Positions 1 through 6,839 of a stretch of DNA of 64,000 nt are shown in pieces (positions within the stretch are counted from its first letter, which is position 1; the number at the start of each line of letters is the position of its first letter). The notes under the pieces are model-generated. The model worked only from the letters and a program-made list of their open reading frames with translations, was not told the DNA's origin and did no database searches. Source of the DNA: Planctomycetota bacterium (lineage in GTDB: Bacteria; Planctomycetota; JAJSAM01; JAJVHW01); the NCBI GenBank assembly GCA_024280885.1, contig JAJRPF010000027.1, positions 1 through 64,000 of the forward strand, written 5' to 3'. Made by a program: the position numbers and the translations under genes.

Positions 1-132
1 CACGAGACCAAACGTGCTCGGCGCGTGCTCCGCCGCGAAGCGGTGCTCGCGTCACTCGAAGAACTGGGAATGATCGAGAGGACCCGAGGCGGTCGGCCTC
101 TGCGCGCTGTCAAAGAGGACATCTTTTCGTGA
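1..132 (+). CDS. 3' end of a gene, winged-helix-like C-terminus (partial)
   Basis: Frame 1 is open from the first base to a TGA at 130-132 and gives 43 residues. The piece includes VLASLEELGMIERTRGGRPL, which resembles the recognition helix and wing of a winged-helix DNA-binding fold: a helix ending in LGMIE, then a short Arg/Gly-rich turn. Most of the gene lies outside the window, so neither family nor role can be given. It could be a transcriptional regulator or a winged-helix domain of another protein. A hairpin follows 46 bases after the stop. Confidence 0.55.
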   Translation, partial: HETKRARRVLRREAVLASLEELGMIERTRGGRPLRAVKEDIFS

Positions 133-178
133 TCACTACATTGACGCGGTGGCCACCGACGTTGAGACCGCGGAGGAA

Positions 179-202
179 CGCGACATGGCGAGTCATGTCG
201 CG
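179..202. other. Perfect 9-bp stem hairpin downstream of the partial gene
   Basis: CGCGACATG (179-187) and CATGTCGCG (194-202) are exact reverse complements around a 6-base loop. It lies in the gap between the first gene and the zinc-ribbon gene. There is no T-run after it, so it is not a classic intrinsic terminator, but it may end or process the upstream transcript. The rest of the gap (133-365) shows nothing else. Confidence 0.4.
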
Positions 203-365
203 AGCGTAGCGGACACTGGGGCTTGAGGCGCGCGCGTATCTTCGATGAGATCCACTTTCGTGCGACGAGTTCGGATCTCCGCACATTCGAACGCACCGGC
301 ACGACGGTGAACGGTTGGACCCGTCAGCAACAACACGGGATGTGCCCCATGGGAGGGACGCGAGT

Positions 366-758
366 ATGAGCTTCTTCGGATACGGCGGCTATGGCGGATA
401 CGGCGGTGGCTACCACACGTACGGGATGAACGAGATCGGGAAGGACGCGCTGGACGCCAAACGGATGGCGCGACAGTCGAAGAACGAGTCCGATGACGTG
501 CGTGGGCAGTTGGATCGATTGCATCTCGCAACCGCAGCGATCTGGGAGTTGGTCTGCGAGCGCACGGGTCTCGACGAGGATGATCTCCTCGCGAAGATCC
601 AGGAGATCGACCTGCGCGACGGGCGTCTCGACGGGCGGATCGGGAAGAGCGCAAAGTCGGCGCCCTCGGAGTGCCCGGCGTGTTCGCGCGTGAACAACGC
701 GCGGCGCTTGACGTGTCTCTACTGCGGCGATCCGCTGTCTCCGAGCAGCCCGCTCTGA
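366..758 (+). CDS. Small zinc-ribbon protein with Gly/Tyr-rich N-terminus
   Basis: 130 residues from ATG 366. This start has a GGGAGGG ribosome-binding site at 351-357; an ORF start at 315 lacks one and adds a low-complexity leader. The N-terminus is a GYGGYGGYGGGY low-complexity segment. Residues about 25-80 are a charged, probably coiled-coil helix. The C-terminus holds two CxxC pairs (CPAC and CLYCG) 13 residues apart, a typical zinc ribbon. No signal peptide is visible, so it is probably cytoplasmic. Zinc binding is well supported by the motif; function is unknown. It stands alone and converges on the DinB gene, with a palindromic repeat between them. Confidence 0.8.
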   Translation: MSFFGYGGYGGYGGGYHTYGMNEIGKDALDAKRMARQSKNESDDVRGQLDRLHLATAAIWELVCERTGLDEDDLLAKIQEIDLRDGRLDGRIGKSAKSAPSECPACSRVNNARRLTCLYCGDPLSPSSPL

Positions 759-808
759 GCTGAGGGCGCTCCTGAGATCCAATAACGACGAAGGCGGCCG
801 CCGCACTT

Positions 809-985
809 GGATGGTGCCCGGTGAGGGGCGGGACAACTGGCTTGGCTGCGGCGGCGCCATCGGTCCGCCGCTCGACGGGGACCGCGGGGCGAACTCGCGA
901 AGACGGCCCGCCGTCCCCGGTCGGCGGCGGAGCAACGAGCTCTCTTGTCGGGGCCAGGCGGCCCGCAGACGCCCGGGTACGATCC
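809..985. repeat. Long-palindrome intergenic repeat, copy A
   Basis: 177 bp lying between convergent genes. It begins GGATGGTGCCCGGTG and ends GCCCGGGTACGATCC. The two halves are imperfect reverse complements along almost the whole length: each half, read inward, has GGAT-GT-CCCGG, GCGGG-C, CTGGC and CCGCCG-CGACC/CGGGGAC. A flanking block of about 22 bp (789-810) recurs at 1019-1040 with two mismatches. Homologous to copies B-H. It could fold as a cruciform in DNA or a long hairpin in RNA. Confidence 0.85.
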
Positions 986-1046
986 GAGCCCCGAGGCTCT
1001 CTCTCGAGAGATCGAGAACGAGGGCGGACGCCGCACTTGGAAGCTC

Positions 1047-1577
1047 TCAGCCGCTGCTGATGGCGCGGAGCCGTGCTAGTTGACGCAGGTGGTGGCGGTA
1101 GTGCATCTCGGTCATCGCGTACCATTGTGTCGCGTTCAACCAGCCGCCGGCCGGATGGCGGCGACGACAGCGGGACGATGCCTCGGACACCGCGTCTCGC
1201 GCGGATCGCATCTGCGTTGCAGCGCGCTCCAACGTATCACGCGCGTCGGCGGCGCCGAGCGCTGTCGGGTTGGCAAAGTGACTCAGTTCAGGCGGCAGGT
1301 CCGGCACGTTGATCCGCACCGGCGGCAGACTGCCGAAGAGCATGATCAACGCGGGTTGGAACTGGAACCCCATCTCCTTGCCGTCGCCACAAGCACACTT
1401 CTCCGCGTTCTCGAGGAGCATCTCCGTGACGCTGCCGATGTGGTGACAGATCTGGCCGATGCCCCAGCCACCGCCCGACGCCGGGCGCTGGAATGCCTCG
1501 TCGCCCAGACCGTCGAGGCGCATGCCCCATGTGCGATGGGTCTGCTCGAACTTCGTGAAGATGCCAGCTGCGTTCAT
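1047..1577 (-). CDS. DinB-like superfamily protein
   Basis: 176 residues from ATG 1577; a TTG eight codons upstream is less likely. The DinB superfamily is a four-helix bundle that binds a metal with three histidines and includes thiol S-transferases and many uncharacterised enzymes. Here the first motif is GQICHHIGSV and the C-terminal one is MTEMHYRHHLRQL, matching the usual His spacing at the ends of helices 2 and 4. Length fits the family (150-180 residues). No signal peptide. Substrate unknown. No Shine-Dalgarno sequence stands out before either start. Confidence 0.8.
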   Translation of the reverse strand: MNAAGIFTKFEQTHRTWGMRLDGLGDEAFQRPASGGGWGIGQICHHIGSVTEMLLENAEKCACGDGKEMGFQFQPALIMLFGSLPPVRINVPDLPPELSHFANPTALGAADARDTLERAATQMRSARDAVSEASSRCRRRHPAGGWLNATQWYAMTEMHYRHHLRQLARLRAISSG

Positions 1578-1610
1578 CGCGAGAGTGTACAGGGCGAACA
1601 ACGCGTCCGG

Positions 1611-2714
1611 CTATCGGTCGCGCGCGTCCCACCACTTGCGGCATGCGGCAGCGTCGGTGAGCCCCTCCTCACCCGTCATGACGCGCAGGACGCCGATCGG
1701 CCACTCCGCATCGAGCGCGCCCATGAGCCGTGCGAGAAGAGCCTTCGCGAGATCGGGTTCCGCTCGCAGAAGATCGCGTCCGATGGCGGCGATGCTCTGG
1801 CGGTCACCGGCATCCGCAACCGAGAGCGCGGTGAAGAGCCGCTCGGGCGCACGTTGGTCGGCGAATGCGACGAGGTAGCGCAGGCCAGCGGTGCGGACGT
1901 AGTCGTGGTCGCTGGAAGAGGAGACGACCGCGGCATCGGCGCAGCGAAGGAACGCGGCGCGCTCCGCCTCGCCCACGGGCGGAAGACTGGAGCGTGCAGC
2001 GGCAAGCGACAGATGACGAAGCGCGTTGTCCTGCGACTCGGCGAGCTCGGCGACGAGCGGGAGCAGGTAGGGTCGCGCGGATTCGAATTGCTTCACGGCG
2101 ACGCTGTTCAGCTCGGCACCGAGTGACCATTCCCCACCGACGCCGACGAAGTCGATGCGATGCAGGAGCGCTGCTGCGAGGAGCGAGTTGCCTGATCGCA
2201 GCCCCTCCTTCCACGCGGTCGTCACGGATGAGCCGAATTCGGCGTTATCCAGGCGCGCGAGCACGCGCACGGCCTCCGGTGCGAGCAGCGCATCGTGCGA
2301 GTGGTAGAACCACGCGCCCGCGGTCTGTCCCTTCGCGAGCGGGATCGGATCGCGCGACGCGCGGATGCCGTCCTTCTTCGGACCCAGAAAGAGCAGCACG
2401 CGCTCGCTTCTGGCCTCCGTCGCGGGCGGTGGTGGCGTGCCCTCCGGCGGCGGCATACAACCGTTGAAGTAGACGTCCGACGTCGTGCGGAAAGGCCCTT
2501 CGCCAGCCTCGCCCTTCAGCACCTCTTCGATCGCGAACTCAAACGGGGCGCCGCGATGCGCTGGCGGTGTATCGACGCGCGCAATGACCACGAGATCAGC
2601 GTCCCAGATCACCTTCTCGAGCGGCCGCGGCATGGCGGGACTGCCGATCGCCGGGAGCGCGACGGCCGCGAGTGTCATCAGGGCGATCGAACGGTGGATC
2701 TTCGTGAAGTGCAT
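1611..2714 (-). CDS. Secreted protein of unknown function
   Basis: 367 residues from ATG 2714. Longer readings to 2804 add an Arg-rich leader in front of a clear signal peptide (IALMTLAAVALPAIGSPA), so 2714 is preferred. After the signal comes a beta-rich region (residues about 30-120) with the phrase FNGCMPPPEGTPPPP. The C-terminal half is helical, Ala/Leu-rich and HEAT-like, with repeated short helices. This resembles secreted planctomycete proteins with no assigned role. It ends just upstream of the DinB gene on the same strand, with a gap of 33 bp, so the two may be cotranscribed. Confidence 0.65.
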   Translation of the reverse strand: MHFTKIHRSIALMTLAAVALPAIGSPAMPRPLEKVIWDADLVVIARVDTPPAHRGAPFEFAIEEVLKGEAGEGPFRTTSDVYFNGCMPPPEGTPPPPATEARSERVLLFLGPKKDGIRASRDPIPLAKGQTAGAWFYHSHDALLAPEAVRVLARLDNAEFGSSVTTAWKEGLRSGNSLLAAALLHRIDFVGVGGEWSLGAELNSVAVKQFESARPYLLPLVAELAESQDNALRHLSLAAARSSLPPVGEAERAAFLRCADAAVVSSSSDHDYVRTAGLRYLVAFADQRAPERLFTALSVADAGDRQSIAAIGRDLLRAEPDLAKALLARLMGALDAEWPIGVLRVMTGEEGLTDAAACRKWWDARDR

Positions 2715-2925
2715 GTCTCTCTGACGCAGGCTCTCACGCAGAGTTCCCACGTCAATCCCGCGACGGGGAATTCGAACGCCGCCGCCATTCCGGGGGCCGG
2801 GCACGTAGACTGGCTCGCGCGAGGGCCCACGAACGGCGGCGAGACCGCGAATGCGTCAAAGGTGAGCCTGACGCGGGACGAAGAAGAGGGTCGCGGGGCG
2901 GATCCCGCGCGGGGGCGGAGTACGA

Positions 2926-4392
2926 GTGGATATGAGCGATCAATCTCATCCTGGTTCGGGGGCGGACGGTGCCGACGAGACGTCGGACCCGAGCGTCTGG
3001 CTGGACGAGGAAGAGACCTTCGCCCCCGAGGCGGAGGATGGACCCGAACGTGTCACCCGCTTCGTCGTGCCGGCGCCCACCGTCCCAGCCGGCGACGCGC
3101 CGCAACTCGAGGTCGCCATCGAGGCACGCTACGAATGGGGTTCGATGCCCGCCGAGACGCATCCGGCGATGCGCGTCCTCGTCACTCTCACACCGTCTGG
3201 CCCAACCCTCGCATCGCTGACCGGCGGGCCCGCGGTCCATCTCATCCTCGCGCTGGACATCTCAGCCAGCATGGATCATCGGGATAAATTCCCGGTGCTT
3301 GAGGAGGCACTCGTCGGTTTGCTCGACGAGATGCACGCAGCCGACACGCCGGACGCGCTGCTGAGTGTGGTCGTCTTCGCGCGCGGCGCCCAGACGCTCT
3401 TCCAAGCGATCCCCGCATCGAGTCTGACGGCGAACGAATTGCTGCAGGCGGCACGCGACTCGTCGTTCCTCTTCGGCAACTACTCCGACGCCGTGGGGGC
3501 GCTCTCGCGAGCGACGCGCATCGCACTGGACAGCCATCGCAACAATCGTGCTCTGCCGGTGCGGATCGTGCTCTTGACCGACGGCAAGCTGCAGGACGTG
3601 GAGACGGCGCGACACAAGGTCACGCGCATCGGTCATATGCCGGTCGATTTCGATGCCATTGCTTTCGGCGCCGACAGCGACGTCGAGCGACTGAAGACGA
3701 TCGTCGGCGGCCAGCGCGGCGGCACGGTGAAGCACGCGCGCACAGAGACGCTGGGCGACATCTTCCGACGCCTCGGCGCATCCGGCCGGCGCGTCGGCGC
3801 GCGACTCGGCATCCTCCGCTTCGAGACGTCGCCCGGTGTCGTCGGGGGGGCGGCCTATCGCTATCGCCCGGCGCGTCACGCGTACGGCGCGAATGCGTTC
3901 CAGAACGGACGCGTCTTCGAGACGGACGTCGGCACGTTGGAATGCGATCGCTCGTACTCGTATCTCTTCGAAGTCCGGCTTCCCGAGACGCGAGACCATG
4001 AGACGGAGATCGGCGTGATCACGTTGCGCGTGCCGGGCTTTGGCGGGGCGCGCGAGGTCCAGTGCTACGTCGGGATCCCGCGCCACTCCGGCGACGTGTC
4101 CGTGAGCTGCGATCCACGCGTCTCCGAGGCGTGCGCCATCGTCGAAGCGATCGATCACGGCGGCGCAGAGCAGGTGCTCCGCAGCTTACGTGCGCGGCGC
4201 AAGATCTACTTCGAGGAGCGCCGCGACCCGTACCTGATCGAGGTCGTGGATCGCGCGATCGCCGAGGTCGAGGCGGGCGGCAGCGTCAACGCGCTTTCGA
4301 ATCAGGATCAGTCCGCGCTCTCGGCGCACACGATCACGGTCGATGTGGGCCCCCCACCACGAAGCGACCAGCGCGAGTACTCGTTCGGGTAG
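2926..4392 (+). CDS. VWA-domain protein (cytoplasmic)
   Basis: 488 residues if started at GTG 2926, 486 from the ATG at 2932; a GGGGGCGGAG site ends at 2920, 5 or 11 bases before them. The first 45 residues are acidic and probably disordered. A von Willebrand factor A domain spans about residues 100-290: LILALDISASMD carries the DxSxS metal-ion-dependent adhesion site, and LLTDGKLQD supplies the conserved Asp. A beta-rich region follows (about 300-400), then a helical tail. No signal peptide or membrane span, so it acts inside the cell unless exported unusually. VWA proteins of this type usually bind a partner protein; none is identified nearby. It ends in TAG, converging on a thioredoxin-fold gene across repeat copy B. 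Confidence 0.8.
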   Translation: MDMSDQSHPGSGADGADETSDPSVWLDEEETFAPEAEDGPERVTRFVVPAPTVPAGDAPQLEVAIEARYEWGSMPAETHPAMRVLVTLTPSGPTLASLTGGPAVHLILALDISASMDHRDKFPVLEEALVGLLDEMHAADTPDALLSVVVFARGAQTLFQAIPASSLTANELLQAARDSSFLFGNYSDAVGALSRATRIALDSHRNNRALPVRIVLLTDGKLQDVETARHKVTRIGHMPVDFDAIAFGADSDVERLKTIVGGQRGGTVKHARTETLGDIFRRLGASGRRVGARLGILRFETSPGVVGGAAYRYRPARHAYGANAFQNGRVFETDVGTLECDRSYSYLFEVRLPETRDHETEIGVITLRVPGFGGAREVQCYVGIPRHSGDVSVSCDPRVSEACAIVEAIDHGGAEQVLRSLRARRKIYFEERRDPYLIEVVDRAIAEVEAGGSVNALSNQDQSALSAHTITVDVGPPPRSDQREYSFG

Positions 4393-4437
4393 ACAGGGCG
4401 AGGGAACCGCACTTCGCTCCGGTTGGAGCCTCGGGAT

Positions 4438-4632
4438 GGATGGTGCCCGGTGAGGGGCGGTCCGACCGGCTGGATTGCTGCGACGCACTCGCTCCGCCAC
4501 ACACCGGGCACCGAGCGGCTACGTCGGGTCTTCGCGGGAGTTCAGGAGAACGCGTTCCGTGCTTGGTCTGTGGCGGGGCAACGACCTCTCTTGTTGGAGC
4601 CGGGTGCCACCGCCCCTGACCGAGCACGATCC
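4438..4632. repeat. Long-palindrome intergenic repeat, copy B (composite)
   Basis: 195 bp between convergent genes. The left part (4438-4514) is the short palindrome seen in copies C and G: GGATGGTGCCCGGTG paired with ACACACCGGGCACCGAG. The right part (about 4555-4632) matches the right arm of copies A, D and H, ending GAGCACGATCC, and keeps the conserved block ACCTCTCTTGTTGG. This copy therefore links the short and long forms in one family. Confidence 0.75.
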
Positions 4633-4697
4633 ACGTGACCGGATCTGCAGTCTTCGAAGCGCGGAACCAGAGCAGCAGCGGGGCCCCCTCGACCAGC

Positions 4698-5681
4698 CTA
4701 CTTCGAGAGTCGCGCCACCAAGCCCTTGGCCTTGGTGCCCGCCTCGGTGCCACGGAAGCGCGACGTGACCCTCTTGAGCAGCAAGATCGCCTTCTTGCGA
4801 TCCTTCAACTCGATTGCCTTCGCGGCTTCGAGTTGTGTCTCGAAGAACTCCCACGCGTCGAGCTCGCGCTTGACCGTCTTGCTCGCCAGCATCGTATCGA
4901 CCGCGGCCTGCGCCTTCACCGCTGCCGCGGAACCTGCATGCACGTTCACGACCTCAAGGTACGCCTTGTAGATCTCGACGTAGGTGCCCTCGAAACGCCG
5001 CGCATCGGTCGTTGCAAACGCTGCGTCGGCGCGCTTGTCGAGCCACGCCACAACGGCTGTCAAGCGCGTGCGGTTGTCGGCGCTGACCTTCTCGACGGCG
5101 AGCGCCGCAACGACCGCAGCGCGCGCGGGACCGAACGCGCCCGCATCGAGATCCGTGTCGATTGCGGCGTACTCTTCCGGCAGCCACGGACGGTCGGTGA
5201 CCTTCTTCAGTAACGTCTCGATCTTGACCTCGGCCTGGTCCGCGAAATTGCCTGCCCACGCGACCTTGCCCCGGACATCGAGGATGTACGACGTCGGAAA
5301 GCCGCCCATCACGCCCCAGCGCGTACGCAGATCGCCGACGTTCGCGACGACCGGATACTTGATGGAGTTCGCATCGACGAACGACTGCACGGCGTCGGCA
5401 GGTTCCTCGAACGCGACGACGATCCGCAGCCCCTTCTCGGCGAAACGCTTGTCCAGATCCTTGAGCCGCGTGACCTGCTCCTTCGAGGGGTCCGACTTCG
5501 TGTGCGCGAGTTGCAGGATGACGACCTTGCCACGCATCTTGACGAGGTCGAATTCGTCGCAGTTGATGTAGTGCGCGCTCGCGCCCATCGGCTTGGGCTG
5601 ATCGCCCTTCTTCAGCTCGGCCCGAGCGGTGAGCGCCGCCGTCGCAACGATGACTGTTGCCAGGATGATTGATGTCCGCAT
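4698..5681 (-). CDS. Exported thioredoxin-fold (AhpC/TSA, TlpA-like) protein lacking the CxxC
   Basis: 327 residues from ATG 5681, which has GGAGG close upstream. An N-terminal signal peptide (MRTSIILATVIVATAALTARA) directs export. Residues about 25-165 follow the thioredoxin/AhpC-TSA order: GKVVILQLAHTKSDPSKEQ at the active-site loop, then RIVVAFEEP, YPVVANVGDLRTRWGVMGGFPTSYILD (the cis-Pro region) and GKVAWAG. The active-site loop has no cysteine, and the only nearby Cys is in YINCDEFD, so thiol-disulfide exchange is unlikely. The remaining 150 residues are helical and Ala/Lys-rich. Probably a structural or binding version of the fold. Confidence 0.75.
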   Translation of the reverse strand: MRTSIILATVIVATAALTARAELKKGDQPKPMGASAHYINCDEFDLVKMRGKVVILQLAHTKSDPSKEQVTRLKDLDKRFAEKGLRIVVAFEEPADAVQSFVDANSIKYPVVANVGDLRTRWGVMGGFPTSYILDVRGKVAWAGNFADQAEVKIETLLKKVTDRPWLPEEYAAIDTDLDAGAFGPARAAVVAALAVEKVSADNRTRLTAVVAWLDKRADAAFATTDARRFEGTYVEIYKAYLEVVNVHAGSAAAVKAQAAVDTMLASKTVKRELDAWEFFETQLEAAKAIELKDRKKAILLLKRVTSRFRGTEAGTKAKGLVARLSK

Positions 5682-5755
5682 TCCCGCACCTCCGTCCGCA
5701 CCCGAGATCACGGGCGCTGCCACTCTACCCGACGGGATCGGCGCTCACGCGACGC

Positions 5756-6724
5756 TCATCGGTTTCGGGCGTCCGCGTCAACGGTCCCTTCGTAGAGGAC
5801 ACCGTTCAGGGTGAACTCGAATGTCATCACCAACCGAGCATCGGCGCGTGTGAGTTCCGCGCTGCCGTCGAGGGTTTCCGTCAGCACGGCGTCGGCCGCA
5901 CCCGCCGAGAAGCTGACAACAGCGGCGGGGTTCTCCGCCGAACCGGAGTAGCTGCCCGCAGGAGTGGGAGCGGGAAGGATGACGTTCACAACGACCGGAT
6001 CGTCACCGGTGCAGTCATAGAAGCTGATCGTCGTGGTGGCCTTGTCCCCGACCTCCACGGTGTCGAAGTTGATCGAGTCGACCCGGAACGAGCCTCCGGC
6101 GTCGAGGGTAATCGTGACGCTCTCGCCGCCTTTCAGCAGCCGTCCCGGACATGACTCGCCGCCGCCACCGCCGCCACCAGCTACAGGACGGACCTTTGCG
6201 GCCAGCGCGAGCGCGCGACGCGCCTTCGACTCGGCCTTCTGCAGGAAGCGCAGCCGTTTCTTTGCCGATGACGCGTCCAGCGACCGCGACGTTAAACTGC
6301 GCGCGCCGTCGATCTGCTTCTGCACCTTCTTCTGCGGGACTTTCGCCAACGCAGAGTCGAGCGCGATCTGCGCTTCGTCGATGGCATCGAAGACCTCCTC
6401 GGCGAGAGCCACGAGCGCCTCGTCAACGAGCGCTGTGACGTCCGGATCGTCGAGCTTCGACAGCTTCCCGAGGACCTGCGCTCCGCGCTTGATCTCGGAC
6501 TTGAGCGAGTCGGTGTCCTTGACGAGTTTCTCCAGTGAACGCGCGTAGAGCTTCGCCGTCTTCTTCGTCGTCCGATCGAGCGGCTCCTCGAGCGCGTCCT
6601 GACGCGCCACGAGTTCGGTCTCGATCGCGTCGAAACTGGTCGTCGCTCGCGCAGCGAACGCGGGGAGGTGAGAGAGCGCAAGAGCACATACGACTGCCGC
6701 CGCTAACCAGTAACTCCGTCTCAT
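5756..6724 (-). CDS. Secreted coiled-coil protein with C-terminal beta domain
   Basis: 322 residues from ATG 6724, with GGAGGAG upstream. The longer reading to 7018 is Arg-rich and overlaps the next gene. A signal peptide (WLAAAVVCALALSHLPAFA) comes first. Residues about 25-175 are a charged helical, likely coiled-coil region full of Lys/Ala/Leu. A glycine linker of eight Gly follows, then a beta-rich domain of about 130 residues with two cysteines (ESCPGRL and FYDCTGDD). The layout suggests an exported structural or binding protein. Family not recognised. Confidence 0.65.
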   Translation of the reverse strand: MRRSYWLAAAVVCALALSHLPAFAARATTSFDAIETELVARQDALEEPLDRTTKKTAKLYARSLEKLVKDTDSLKSEIKRGAQVLGKLSKLDDPDVTALVDEALVALAEEVFDAIDEAQIALDSALAKVPQKKVQKQIDGARSLTSRSLDASSAKKRLRFLQKAESKARRALALAAKVRPVAGGGGGGGESCPGRLLKGGESVTITLDAGGSFRVDSINFDTVEVGDKATTTISFYDCTGDDPVVVNVILPAPTPAGSYSGSAENPAAVVSFSAGAADAVLTETLDGSAELTRADARLVMTFEFTLNGVLYEGTVDADARNR

Positions 6725-6839
6725 CGCGCTCCTCCGCCCGTGTCCATCTCCGTGTCCGTGTTGGTTCGCACGGGTCGAGGGTATCCGCAATCGGCTCGAC
6801 AGGGGACGCCTGCGCGGCGGCGCGCGCGGTTCCGGACCG

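Noticed and set aside
811..1083. Short ORFs inside the palindromic repeats (also at 4423, 10272 and 41123)
   Set aside because: They come from GC-rich repeat sequence, appear on both strands and differ between copies.
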